Below, piece after piece: positions 28,816 through 38,992 of a stretch of DNA of 64,000 nt. A program made the translations under genes and the position numbers. Positions within the stretch are counted from its first letter, which is position 1, and each line of letters starts with the position of its first letter. The notes under the pieces were generated by a model that saw only the letters and a program-made list of their open reading frames with translations, did no database searches and was not told where the DNA came from. The stretch comes from Peptoclostridium acidaminophilum DSM 3953 (lineage in GTDB: Bacteria; Bacillota; Clostridia; Peptostreptococcales; Peptostreptococcaceae): NCBI RefSeq assembly GCF_000597865.1, contig NZ_CP007452.1:999183-1063182 (forward strand), in the 5' to 3' direction.

Positions 28816-28905
28816 CTGAGACGGCATCCGCAGGAGCCGAACTCGATTTGAAATCACACTAAAATTCAATTTCTGCTTTGATCCTTCTGGACGGAGACTG
28901 AAGAG
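28816..28905 (+). promoter_or_regulatory. Candidate pan RNA motif (tandem bulged hairpins)
   Basis: Two hairpins of like design lie at the start of the pan transcript. The first (28818-28844) pairs GAG..GGC with GCC..CTC, leaving a 2-nt and a 3-nt internal bulge (AC, GAA). The second (about 28877-28903) pairs CTTT..TCC with GGA..GAAG with similar bulges (GA, GAC). The pan motif is a published RNA found, often in tandem, before panB/panC/panD genes in Firmicutes. I recall its general form but could not score a model, so the call rests on design and context. Confidence 0.65.
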
Positions 28906-28917
28906 AGAACAAGTTTT

Positions 28918-28952
28918 ACAGCCGCTGCGGCATGAGTCGTGCAGCAGGCTGT
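28918..28952 (+). other. Hairpin in the pan leader
   Basis: ACAGCC/GGCTGT and an inner CTGC/GCAG stem. It lies between the candidate pan RNA and the leader terminator, where an antiterminator or spacer structure could be. Confidence 0.5.
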
Positions 28953-28977
28953 TTAAGGCGTGTTTATTTGGAATGAC

Positions 28978-29027
28978 AAGCTCTTTTTATCTTCGATTCA
29001 AGTCGAACATAAAAAGGGCTTTTTTTA
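28978..29027 (+). terminator. Terminator-like hairpin upstream of panG
   Basis: AAGCTCTTTTTAT pairs with ATAAAAAGGGCTT, with an inner CGA/TCGA stem, followed by seven T residues, 28 nt before the first pan gene. Because it lies after the operon promoter, it probably acts as a regulated attenuator. Confidence 0.78.
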
Positions 29028-29054
29028 TGCATAAAAGCCAAGGGAGATGAAGCT

Positions 29055-29936
29055 GTGGGCATCAAAATAGGGTTCGTCGGCGCAGGAAAGACAGCTACAG
29101 CGCTGGGGATATACTTTAAAAGCTGCGGCTTTGAAATCACAGGCTACAGCAGCAAAAGCGCAGACTCGGCACAGAAGGCCGCCGGAATAACAGGCTCGAA
29201 AGCGTGCGATGCGAGGCGGGTTGCCGAGGGCTCGGACCTGATTTTCATAGCCACGCCGGACGGCAGCATAAGGAGCGTGTGCAAGCAGATGGCAGCAGCT
29301 GGACTTTTTACGGAAAGTCACACTGTGGTGCATCTAAGCGGTGCGCTCTCCTCAGACGAGCTCCAAAGCGCCAGGGAGGCGGGAAGCACAATCGCTTCGC
29401 TCCATCCTCTGCAGTCGTTTGCAGATCCGCAGGAGGCCGCCGAGAAGCTCCGTAGGACAGTCTTCACGCTTGAAGGCGAGGGAGAGGGCCTTTCAGCTAT
29501 CGCTGAGTTGCTCGAAAGCTGCGGGAACAGCCATTTCACCATAAGCAAGGAGAGCAAGCCGCTCTATCACGCTGCGGCATGCTTTGCATCGAACTACGTG
29601 GTCTCGCTCTTTTCATGCGTGCTCGAGACAATGGAGCACATAGGCATCGACAAAGCCCGCGCCTTCGAGGCGATAAGGCCGCTTACCGACGGCACACTCG
29701 ACAACATATCACTCCTTGGCATTGAAAAATCGCTCACAGGCCCAATCGCCAGGGGCGATGCCGACACAATAAGGCGGCACATGGCGGCGTTTGAAGAATC
29801 GGGGCTTGAAAGTGCGCAAAGGCTTTACTGCGAGCTTGGCCTGAGGGCTGCTCAGATAGCAGGCAAAACCATCCAAAGTCCAGAAAGGCTGGTTGAAATC
29901 GGAAAAATTCTAAAGGAGCGCGGCAGACATGACTAA
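29055..29936 (+). CDS. panG: DUF2520 Rossmann-fold reductase, probable PanG ketopantoate reductase
   Basis: A 293-residue NAD(P)-binding protein with [13 protein letters not shown] at its start and a C-terminal DUF2520 helical domain ([38 protein letters not shown]). Ketopantoate reductases of the PanG type share this architecture and replace PanE in some bacteria. The gene is first in an operon with panB, panC and panD and overlaps panB by 8 nt, which supports the reduction of ketopantoate to pantoate. The GTG start follows AAGGGAGATG. The activity assignment is inference from family and context. Confidence 0.8.
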   Translation: MGIKIGFVGAGKTATALGIYFKSCGFEITGYSSKSADSAQKAAGITGSKACDARRVAEGSDLIFIATPDGSIRSVCKQMAAAGLFTESHTVVHLSGALSSDELQSAREAGSTIASLHPLQSFADPQEAAEKLRRTVFTLEGEGEGLSAIAELLESCGNSHFTISKESKPLYHAAACFASNYVVSLFSCVLETMEHIGIDKARAFEAIRPLTDGTLDNISLLGIEKSLTGPIARGDADTIRRHMAAFEESGLESAQRLYCELGLRAAQIAGKTIQSPERLVEIGKILKERGRHD

Positions 29937-30765
29937 TGAAAAATTCACAGTAAGTTCTTTTATGGAATCGAAAAAAAAAGGCAGAAAGATTTCAATGCTG
30001 ACAGCGTACGATTACACAACGGCCAAGCTGCTCGACACGGCAGGGGTTGACAGCCTGCTTGTTGGAGACTCTCTTGGAATGGTGGTGCTCGGCTATGAGA
30101 ACACGCTCCAGGTGACGCTTGACGACATGGTGCACCACTGCAGGGCTGTGGCCAGAGGCGCAAAAAGATCGCTTATAATAGGCGACATGCCATTCCTTTC
30201 ATACCACGTGAGCGCAGAGGAGAGCGTAAGGAACGCAGGCAGACTTGTCCAGGAAGGCGGCGTGCATGCAGTCAAGCTAGAAGGCGGCAGGGAGATTTTA
30301 AAGCATGTAAAGGCAATACTGGATGCCAAGATACCGGTAGTAGGACACCTTGGCTTGACGCCTCAGTCTGTCAACATGATGGGCGGCTTCAAGGTGCAGG
30401 GCAAGAGCGAAGAGCAGGCCAGGGCCATAATAGAGGACGCGCTAATGCTTCAGGAGGCAGGAGTCTTCGCAATAGTCCTTGAATGCGTGCCTGCAAAGCT
30501 GGCCAGGCTAATAAGCGAAAGGCTCAGCATACCTACAATAGGAATAGGAGCCGGCAGCGACTGCGACGGACAGGTGCTTGTAATGCATGACATGGCAGGC
30601 ATGTACAGCGACATGGTGCCCAAATTCGCCAAAAGATACGCACAGGTGGGCGAGCAGATAGAAGAGGCCGCAAAGATGTATATTCAAGAGGTGCAGGAGA
30701 AGTTGTTTCCCGAGGAAAAGCACACCTTCAAAATAGATGAAGAAACACTCAGCAAGCTATACTAG
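29929..30765 (+). CDS. panB: 3-methyl-2-oxobutanoate hydroxymethyltransferase
   Basis: A 278-residue PanB that makes ketopantoate from 2-oxoisovalerate and methylenetetrahydrofolate. Motifs: [49 protein letters not shown] and [18 protein letters not shown]. The start overlaps the end of panG, so translation is coupled. Length and start match the family. Confidence 0.96.
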   Translation: MTNEKFTVSSFMESKKKGRKISMLTAYDYTTAKLLDTAGVDSLLVGDSLGMVVLGYENTLQVTLDDMVHHCRAVARGAKRSLIIGDMPFLSYHVSAEESVRNAGRLVQEGGVHAVKLEGGREILKHVKAILDAKIPVVGHLGLTPQSVNMMGGFKVQGKSEEQARAIIEDALMLQEAGVFAIVLECVPAKLARLISERLSIPTIGIGAGSDCDGQVLVMHDMAGMYSDMVPKFAKRYAQVGEQIEEAAKMYIQEVQEKLFPEEKHTFKIDEETLSKLY

Positions 30766-30785
30766 GAATAGAAACTGGAGGAATA

Positions 30786-31637
30786 ATGATGCAGCTAGTG
30801 CGAAAGATTGACGAGATCAAGGCCGCAGCAAGAGGGGCGGCCAGGGAAGGCAAGAGCGTAGGCCTTGTGCCGACAATGGGATACCTCCACGAAGGCCACA
30901 TATCACTTATGAAAAAGGCCAGGGCCGAGAATGATTTTCTGGCGGTAAGCATATTCGTGAACCCGACACAGTTCGGGCCAAGCGAGGATCTCGACTCGTA
31001 CCCGAGGGATCTCGAAAGGGACCTGAGGCTATGCGAGGAGGCCGGAGTTAACATAGTGTTCGCGCCCGAATCGAGCGAGATGTACCCGGAAGGCTACTCC
31101 ACCTACGTGACGGTAGAGGGCGGAGTTACTGCAGGGCTGTGCGGCAAGTCAAGGCCTATACACTTCAGGGGCGTTGCAACGGTGGTGACAAAACTCTTCA
31201 ACATAGTAAGGCCAGAGCGCGCATACTTTGGACAAAAGGATGCACAGCAGGTTGCGGTAATAAAAAAGATGGTAAGGGACACTAACCAGGATGTGCAGGT
31301 GATAGCGTGCCCGATAGTAAGGGAAGCCGACGGACTGGCCCTGAGCTCGAGGAACACATATCTGAGCCCGAGCGAGAGACAGGACGCTCTTACGCTCTCA
31401 TCGTCGCTATTTGGAGCGGTCGGCCTGATATCCTCAGGAGAAAAAAGCGCAGCTGCCGTAAGAGGCTATATAGAATCGCGCTTTGCCGGCATAGAGAGCG
31501 CAAGCATAGACTATATAGAAATAGTCGATCCTGACACAATGGAGCCGCTAAGCCTCATAAGTAACAGGGCGCTCATAGCAATAGCCGTAAAGATAGGCAA
31601 AACAAGACTCATAGACAATATAGTCGCGGAGGTATAA
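30786..31637 (+). CDS. panC: Pantoate--beta-alanine ligase
   Basis: A 283-residue PanC joining pantoate and beta-alanine with ATP. It shows [18 protein letters not shown] (nucleotidyltransferase HxGH site), [30 protein letters not shown] and [11 protein letters not shown]. Two adjacent ATG codons follow ACTGGAGG; the second (30789) is an equally good start. It lies 20 nt after panB. Confidence 0.96.
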   Translation: MMQLVRKIDEIKAAARGAAREGKSVGLVPTMGYLHEGHISLMKKARAENDFLAVSIFVNPTQFGPSEDLDSYPRDLERDLRLCEEAGVNIVFAPESSEMYPEGYSTYVTVEGGVTAGLCGKSRPIHFRGVATVVTKLFNIVRPERAYFGQKDAQQVAVIKKMVRDTNQDVQVIACPIVREADGLALSSRNTYLSPSERQDALTLSSSLFGAVGLISSGEKSAAAVRGYIESRFAGIESASIDYIEIVDPDTMEPLSLISNRALIAIAVKIGKTRLIDNIVAEV

Positions 31638-31642
31638 AATAT

Positions 31643-32026
31643 ATGTTTCTAAATATGTTCAAAGGCAAGATACACAGGGCCACAGTGACCGAGGCCAACC
31701 TCAACTATGTGGGCAGCATAACTATAGACAGGACGCTCATGGATGCGGCGGGAATACTCGAGGGCGAGAGAGTCCAGATAGTTAACAACAACAACGGTGC
31801 AAGACTCGAGACATACGTAATAGAAGGCGAGAGGGGCAGCGGAGTAGTATGCCTCAACGGCGCGGCCGCAAGGCACGTGCACCCGGGCGACAGCGTCATA
31901 ATAATAGCCTACTGCTGGCTCGACAGCGAAGAAGTAAAGACATTTAAGCCAAAGGTCGTATTCGTCGACAAACACAACAGGGTGGTTGAAACGACAGATC
32001 ATGAGGACCATGGCGACATAAAATAG
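31643..32026 (+). CDS. panD: Aspartate 1-decarboxylase (pyruvoyl enzyme precursor)
   Basis: A 127-residue PanD that makes beta-alanine. The self-processing Gly-Ser site is in [10 protein letters not shown], where serine becomes the pyruvoyl group. [12 protein letters not shown] is the other active-site signature. The ribosome site GGAGG lies within the last codons of panC. It completes the pathway, so this operon can supply pantothenate from 2-oxoisovalerate and aspartate. Confidence 0.96.
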   Translation: MFLNMFKGKIHRATVTEANLNYVGSITIDRTLMDAAGILEGERVQIVNNNNGARLETYVIEGERGSGVVCLNGAAARHVHPGDSVIIIAYCWLDSEEVKTFKPKVVFVDKHNRVVETTDHEDHGDIK

Positions 32027-32033
32027 CAAGCAA

Positions 32034-32060
32034 GGCGCAGCGTGAGCTGCGCCTTTTTTA
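32034..32060 (+). terminator. Terminator of the pan operon
   Basis: Perfect 8-bp stem GGCGCAGC / GCTGCGCC with a GTGA tetraloop and seven T residues. Confidence 0.92.
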
Positions 32061-32070
32061 TATATAGAAT

Positions 32071-32451
32071 CTAATCGCAAGAATGTTTATCGTGCCAACC
32101 AGTGCCAAATAAATATAGTATCGTCAATACGAAAAGCGGAGACAGGGTTGGAATTGCGTATACATTAAGAGGAAAAACAAGTATAATTCCTGCTGCTAAT
32201 TGCATATATGCCAGCACACGACACCAATGATGTCGATAAGACTGCTTTGCAAAAACGAGTCCGGCAATGGCAGTCACCATAGAAAAGGCATATGTCATAG
32301 CCGCCCAAAAGCAACCCAAACCGGCATATTTGTAATCAGCTGAGGCAAAGTTAATAATATCCAAGCAACGCAGCAGCATGAAAGGCGCGGAAAGCATCAT
32401 CAGAAGCGATGCAACCAAGAGAATAACTTTTTTTATGGATTTTTTACTCAT
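32071..32451 (-). CDS. Small four-helix membrane protein, unknown function
   Basis: A 126-residue protein with a lysine-rich N-terminus and four hydrophobic segments (about 8-28, 42-63, 76-94, 97-112). A histidine- and cysteine-containing tail ends the protein. I do not recognise the family. AAGGGTG fits the ATG at 32451; an earlier ATG at 32469 abuts the glpK stop and has no ribosome site of its own. It lies just downstream of glpK and may be cotranscribed. Confidence 0.6.
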   Translation of the reverse strand: MSKKSIKKVILLVASLLMMLSAPFMLLRCLDIINFASADYKYAGLGCFWAAMTYAFSMVTAIAGLVFAKQSYRHHWCRVLAYMQLAAGIILVFPLNVYAIPTLSPLFVLTILYLFGTGWHDKHSCD

Positions 32452-32470
32452 TTCAATGCACCCTTTCATA

Positions 32471-34030
<1,560 letters not shown>

Positions 34031-34120
34031 CTATAAAGCAATTATAATATTATTAATACACAAATGAACAAACAAAAGTCAATCTACATAAAAAAATGAT
34101 ATATCCAGGAGGAGAAAAAA

Positions 34121-34990
34121 ATGAAAAACGAAGCCATTAGAAACTACATCTACCTGAATGGAAAGTTCATGTCAACAAAGGAAATCAATCCGCTCGAGTA
34201 CATGTGGGGCGACACGGTTTACGAGGTAGTGAGAATAAGGGACGGCGTCGCAGTATATATTGAGGACCATGTCGAGAGGATGAGAAATTCGGCAAAGCTC
34301 CTGGGACACACCTTCAGCCTTGATATAGAGCTTGTTGAGGATGTCATAGAGCAGCTGATAGAAAGAAACAGCGAAAACAACATGAACATAAAGCTCGTAG
34401 CTACAAACTTCGTGGCAGGCGGGTGTGATTTTGCGGCATACTTCATAAACAGCTTCTATCCGCCTGTGGAGATGTACCAGAACGGAGTTCATACCATACT
34501 ATACAATACGATGAGGGAAAATCCCCATGCAAAGACAATGGTCAGGGAGCAGAGGCAGGCCATAAACAGAGAGCGTGAAAAAGTCGGAGCATACGAGGCG
34601 CTGCTTGTTGACGAGCATGGAAACATAACAGAGGGCAGCAGGTCGAACCTGTTTTTCATAAAGGACGGAAAGCTCTATACGCCGCCGTCAGAAAACGTGC
34701 TTCTGGGAATCACAAGAAAAAACCTGCTTGAAATATGCCGGGAACATTCCATAGAAGTAATTGAAAAGGAAATAGCCGCAGCCGAGATAAAGGATTTCGA
34801 CGGAGCCTTCATAACAGGCACTTCAATAAGCGTGCTGCCGATAGCCACAATAGACGACATCAGGCTGGGGTCCGCAAGCGACATCACCATAATAAAGCTC
34901 ATAAACTTCATGAAGTCCAGGGCAACCGACTATATAGAGCGCAAAAAACTCGAAGTTGAAAAAGACAATAGACTTCTGCAGGAAATGTAA
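34121..34990 (+). CDS. Class IV aminotransferase (D-amino acid/branched-chain type)
   Basis: A 289-residue PLP enzyme of fold type IV. The N-terminal YLNGKFMSTKEINPLEYMWGD and the segment GAYEALLVDEHGNITEGSRSNLFF are typical. By spacing to GAYEA, K138 (HAKTMV) is the PLP lysine; the surrounding residues differ from the usual IKSLN, so substrate class (D-alanine, branched chain or aminodeoxychorismate) cannot be set. A Lys/Glu-rich tail extends the C-terminus. CCAGGAGGAG precedes the ATG. Confidence 0.82.
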   Translation: MKNEAIRNYIYLNGKFMSTKEINPLEYMWGDTVYEVVRIRDGVAVYIEDHVERMRNSAKLLGHTFSLDIELVEDVIEQLIERNSENNMNIKLVATNFVAGGCDFAAYFINSFYPPVEMYQNGVHTILYNTMRENPHAKTMVREQRQAINREREKVGAYEALLVDEHGNITEGSRSNLFFIKDGKLYTPPSENVLLGITRKNLLEICREHSIEVIEKEIAAAEIKDFDGAFITGTSISVLPIATIDDIRLGSASDITIIKLINFMKSRATDYIERKKLEVEKDNRLLQEM

Positions 34991-35040
34991 ATATAATTAA
35001 GAGTGCATATTTCAATAATGACAAGGTAGGGAATGAAATT

Positions 35041-36657
35041 ATGAGCATACTTATATTCGGACATAAAAATCCGGACACAGACTCTGTGGCATCAGCAATA
35101 GCACTCTCGAGACTAAAAAACACTCTCGGAATGGACACAAGGGCATGCATACTCGACGAGGTGTCAAGGGAGACGGAATACGTACTCAAATTCTGGGGAA
35201 CCCAAATGCCCGAGAAGATAAAAAACGTGAAGATACAAATAGAGGACCTTGAAATAGAAAGGACCCAGGGCGTGCTTCCCCACAGCTCCATAAGGCAGGC
35301 ATACAAGACAATGGAGGCCAGAAGCATAAAGATACTCCCAGTGCTTGACGGCGGAAGGAGACTGCTGGGCATACTCACAATGAAGGACATAGCCATGTCG
35401 CTTGTCAAAGGAGAGCACTACACCCTTGATACGAGCATCTCAAACCTGCTTGAAGACCTGCATGCGGAGCTGCTTACAGGCGACAAGCAGTCAAGGGTGA
35501 TGGGAGAAGTCCTAATCGGAGCGTTCTACCATGAGACTCTCAAGAAGGTGGGATTGCTGAACGAAAACAGCATAGTAATAGTGGGAGACCGCTACGACAT
35601 AATCGACCTGGCCATAGAAAAAAAGGTCAGGCTGATTATAATAACGGGGGGCAACAAGGCGCCGAAAGAATATGTGGATGCGGCCGCTGCTGCCGGCATA
35701 GCAATGATAAGCTCTCCCGAGGACACTTTTGCTACGGCAAAGATAATAAGCCAGTGCAACTTCGTATCCTCCATAATGAAGTCGGACGACATAATAAAGT
35801 TCAGGGAGTCCGAATACATGGAGGAGCTGGCCGATGAACTAAGGACAAACAGGCATTCCAACTATCCGGTTGTATGGGCCGGCAACATATACAAGGGCTT
35901 TGTCAACAGAAGGCATATACTCAGCCCTGGCCGCAAGAAGGTAATACTCGTAGACCACAATGAGTATGCCCAGAGCGCCAAGGGGCTCGAGGAGGCCGAA
36001 ATACTCGAGATTGTCGATCACCACAAGATAGGCGACATATCAACCACAATGCCAATATCATTCAGGAACATCCCGGTGGGCAGCACCTGCACAATAGTCT
36101 ATAATATGTACGGCGAAGCCGGCGTCGAACTTGACAATCAGACTGGCGGACTCCTCATATCGGGGATACTCTCAGACACTCTGCTGCTGCAGTCGCCGAC
36201 GACTACAGAAAGCGACAGGAAGGCGGTAGAGAAGCTGAGCGAAATGCTGGGCATTGACGCGCACTCCTACGCCATGGACATGTTCAGGGAGGGCACGTCG
36301 CTTGCCGGACAGACCACGCACGAGATATTCTACAACGACTTCAAGGAGTTCACACTGGACGGCTTCAAGGTCGGAATATCGCAGGTGTTCACGCTCGACA
36401 CAGACGAGGTTTTCAAAAGAAAGGAAGAGTTCATAGACTTCGTCAATAAGGTGCAGAGCGAGAGCGGCTACGACATCACGCTCCTGGTCATAACAGACAT
36501 ACTCAGGAACGGCTCGTACCTTATATTCAAGGAAGAGCACCCGATAATGAAACCGGTTCTGGGAGATTTCGAACAGGGCGGCTTCAGAGAAGGTGTAGTC
36601 TCAAGGAAAAAACAGGTCATACCAACTGTCATGAAGGCCATAAGCATGATAAAGTAA
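35041..36657 (+). CDS. ppaC: Manganese-dependent inorganic pyrophosphatase with CBS/DRTGG regulatory insert
   Basis: A 538-residue family II pyrophosphatase, longer than the usual 310 because of an internal regulatory region. DHH-domain motifs GHKNPDTDSVASA, DHNEYAQS and DHHKIGD bind the metals. A CBS motif (about 75-120), a DRTGG-like region (about 190-250) and a second CBS (about 255-300) are inserted. The C-terminal DHHA2 domain carries SRKKQVIP, which binds pyrophosphate. CBS-containing enzymes of this type are controlled by adenine nucleotides. The start lies at the family N-terminus. Confidence 0.93.
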   Translation: MSILIFGHKNPDTDSVASAIALSRLKNTLGMDTRACILDEVSRETEYVLKFWGTQMPEKIKNVKIQIEDLEIERTQGVLPHSSIRQAYKTMEARSIKILPVLDGGRRLLGILTMKDIAMSLVKGEHYTLDTSISNLLEDLHAELLTGDKQSRVMGEVLIGAFYHETLKKVGLLNENSIVIVGDRYDIIDLAIEKKVRLIIITGGNKAPKEYVDAAAAAGIAMISSPEDTFATAKIISQCNFVSSIMKSDDIIKFRESEYMEELADELRTNRHSNYPVVWAGNIYKGFVNRRHILSPGRKKVILVDHNEYAQSAKGLEEAEILEIVDHHKIGDISTTMPISFRNIPVGSTCTIVYNMYGEAGVELDNQTGGLLISGILSDTLLLQSPTTTESDRKAVEKLSEMLGIDAHSYAMDMFREGTSLAGQTTHEIFYNDFKEFTLDGFKVGISQVFTLDTDEVFKRKEEFIDFVNKVQSESGYDITLLVITDILRNGSYLIFKEEHPIMKPVLGDFEQGGFREGVVSRKKQVIPTVMKAISMIK

Positions 36658-36690
36658 GCTGAATGTGAAAAAATTGATATACGCGAGTGC

Positions 36691-36728
36691 AAAAATGCCC
36701 AGCAAAATCAGATGCTGGGCATTTTTTT
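36691..36728 (+). terminator. Terminator of the pyrophosphatase gene
   Basis: AAAATGCCCAGCA pairs with TGCTGGGCATTTT, with a T-rich tail. Confidence 0.92.
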
Positions 36729-36808
36729 ATCTCATCAAAGCCCGTAAAAGTACAAAAAAACCAGGTGAAATGTTAAATTAATAACCCTTGAAAACCTTGC
36801 AAAAACTA

Positions 36809-36837
36809 TTGTCAAAAGCTCTGGAGAGGTATATTAT
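36809..36837 (+). promoter_or_regulatory. Promoter of the hydrogenase gene
   Basis: TTGTCA at 36809-36814 and TATTAT at 36832-36837 with a 17-bp spacer. Predicted transcription start is near 36844. Confidence 0.7.
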
Positions 36838-36863
36838 ATAAATATATACAGTATACAAAATGC

Positions 36864-38414
36864 GTGATAAAAATACAATTAACCAGTCGGATTGACAACA
36901 TATATGACGAGGTGAGCGGATTGTTCAAGTTTGGAACGGTTACAAAGAGGGAAAAAAGCGAAATACTCCAGGAGATAATTAAGCTCTACAGAGAAAAGAG
37001 ACTCAGCAAGGACGAGATAGAAAAGCTCTCGAGTGATTATGTAGACAAGCAGGAAGAGCACTACAGATGCTGCATATACAAGGAGAAGGCCATAGCGGAG
37101 CAGAAGATAAAGCTCGGCCTGGGCTGCTCGGCCGCCGAGGACGAATTCGAGCTCAAGAACATAATGGGCTACAAGCAGATAGTCCACATAGTTAGCGCGG
37201 CGTGCGACAGCTGCCCTATAAACAGGTTCACAGTCACAGAGGCCTGCAGGGGCTGCATAGAGCACAAGTGCATGGACGTTTGCCCCGCCAATGCGATGGT
37301 AAGAATCAACGGAAGAGCATACATCAACCAGAGCCTTTGCAGGGAGTGCGGACTTTGTAAGACTGCATGCCCATACAACGCCATATCAGAGGTGCTTAGA
37401 CCTTGCAAGGCGTCATGCCCTACTGCGGCGCTTAGCATAGAGAGTAAGCAGAGGAAGGCCATAATCAACGAGGAAGAGTGCATCAACTGCGGCCAGTGCG
37501 TAACGGCCTGTCCCTTCGGCGCAATATCGGACAAGAGCTGCATAATAGCCATACTCGAAAAGCTAGAGGAAAAAAGCGGCAAGAACATATACGCAGTCGT
37601 GGCTCCGGCAATCGGAAGCCAGGTAGAAGATGACGTTACAATGGGCAAGCTAAAGAGCGCCCTTAAACAGGTTGGATTCCATGATGTGATTGAGGCCTCA
37701 TACGGCGCTGACATGGTGACGGCCGTGGAAACCAGGGAGTTTGCTGAGAGGCTTGAAAAGGGCGACAAGTTCATGACCACATCCTGCTGCCCTGCATTTG
37801 TGAACTACATCGAGAAGGAATTCCCGGAGCTCAAAGCCAACATATCATCTACTGTATCGCCAATGATGGCCACAGCCAAACTCATAAAGAAAATGGATGA
37901 GAACGCAACGGTCGTATTCATAGGACCATGCATAGCCAAGAAGAACGAAATCAAAAAAGACAGCCTCAGGGGCATAACAGACTACGTAATGACCTTCGAG
38001 GAGCTTTCTGCGCTTTTGAGCGCTTACGGCATAGATCCTGCGGACTGCGAGGACGAGCAGGTGAGCGAGGGTTCGGTATACGGCAGGAACTTCGCGGCAG
38101 GCGGCGGAGTCAGCGGAGCTATAGCTCAGTACGTGCAGGAGGCCGGCCTTGAAGTCCAGTTCAAGCCGGTAAAGGTTGCAGGTATAAGCGAAGTCAAGAA
38201 GGCGCTTACAATGGCAAAAATCGGAAAGCTCGACGGCAACTTCATAGAGGGCATGATGTGCGAGGGAGGCTGCATAGGCGGACCTGCCAACATATGCGCC
38301 CTCAACAAGGCAAGAGTCAACCTCAAGAAGTTCAACCAGAACTCAAAAATACAGAGCATCAGCGAAAACAGCGAAACAGGCGCACTCGAAGGCATGCACA
38401 TGCACGTAGAATAG
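36864..38414 (+). CDS. [FeFe] hydrogenase, group B (monomeric)
   Basis: A protein of up to 516 residues. Cysteine-rich ferredoxin regions (CIEHKCMDVCP, CRECGLCKTACP, CKASCP, CINCGQCVTACP) would bind several 4Fe-4S clusters. H-cluster motifs are TSCCPAF (about 305), GPCIAKKNE (about 352) and MMCEGGCIGGP (about 463), as in the group B lineage. It would couple reduced ferredoxin to hydrogen. Start choice is open: GTG at 36864 has no ribosome site, whereas a TTG at 36921 follows GAGGTGA and gives a 497-residue protein. No maturation genes are nearby. Confidence 0.9.
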   Translation: MIKIQLTSRIDNIYDEVSGLFKFGTVTKREKSEILQEIIKLYREKRLSKDEIEKLSSDYVDKQEEHYRCCIYKEKAIAEQKIKLGLGCSAAEDEFELKNIMGYKQIVHIVSAACDSCPINRFTVTEACRGCIEHKCMDVCPANAMVRINGRAYINQSLCRECGLCKTACPYNAISEVLRPCKASCPTAALSIESKQRKAIINEEECINCGQCVTACPFGAISDKSCIIAILEKLEEKSGKNIYAVVAPAIGSQVEDDVTMGKLKSALKQVGFHDVIEASYGADMVTAVETREFAERLEKGDKFMTTSCCPAFVNYIEKEFPELKANISSTVSPMMATAKLIKKMDENATVVFIGPCIAKKNEIKKDSLRGITDYVMTFEELSALLSAYGIDPADCEDEQVSEGSVYGRNFAAGGGVSGAIAQYVQEAGLEVQFKPVKVAGISEVKKALTMAKIGKLDGNFIEGMMCEGGCIGGPANICALNKARVNLKKFNQNSKIQSISENSETGALEGMHMHVE

Positions 38415-38432
38415 TTATTAGTCAAAAACTGC

Positions 38433-38470
38433 AAAAAGCCATCCTGAAAAAATTTTCGGGGCGGCTTTTT
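38433..38470 (+). terminator. Terminator of the hydrogenase gene
   Basis: AAAAAGCC pairs with GGCTTTTT around an A-rich region, ending in five T residues. Confidence 0.8.
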
Positions 38471-38570
38471 CTGTACGAAAAGACAAATATGGAATATACT
38501 AATATAATGTAGAAACTGCTTAGACTTAAGCGGGCAGTCATTAAAAATAACAATAAACGGAGGAAAATAA

Positions 38571-38957
38571 ATGATTACAGCATACATGGCGGGAATATCA
38601 ACAGGCTACGAGGGCGAGGACATAGAAATAAGGTACAGCATATACAACGGACAGGAACTGATCCGCAAGGATTCAGTATTCAAGGACTACAAAAAACCGG
38701 CCGTAGTGGGACCGGCTTCAATGCTCGCACTTCTCAAGGAGCTAGAGGAGTTCAACGGAGAAGAAATAACAGTGATAGCAAACGATCCGGCGCTGAATGA
38801 GCTTGTAAGGGGAACGTCGACGACGCAAAACAGGGATGTGCTGAAAATGGCAGGCATGCTCAAGAAAAAACTCGCCGAATTCAGCCCTGGGGTTACACTG
38901 AAGGACGTCAGCCAGGACAAGGAAGAGCTAGCCAAGTGGGACGAAGAACTGAAATAA
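38571..38957 (+). CDS. Conserved-looking 128-residue protein, possible RNase H-like fold
   Basis: I do not recognise the family. The order strand (ITAYMAGIST), long strand pair (IEIRYSIYNGQEL), helix (ASMLALLKELEEF), strand (EITVIANDPALNELV) and helix loosely resembles RNase H-like domains. The first catalytic aspartate expected there is missing, so an enzymatic role is doubtful. AACGGAGG supports the start. It stands alone between the hydrogenase and a cyclase gene, and its sense-strand codon use is like its neighbours. Confidence 0.6.
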   Translation: MITAYMAGISTGYEGEDIEIRYSIYNGQELIRKDSVFKDYKKPAVVGPASMLALLKELEEFNGEEITVIANDPALNELVRGTSTTQNRDVLKMAGMLKKKLAEFSPGVTLKDVSQDKEELAKWDEELK

Positions 38958-38992
38958 TCGGCTGACTGGAGCAGACGATTTGGAGGTGAAAA

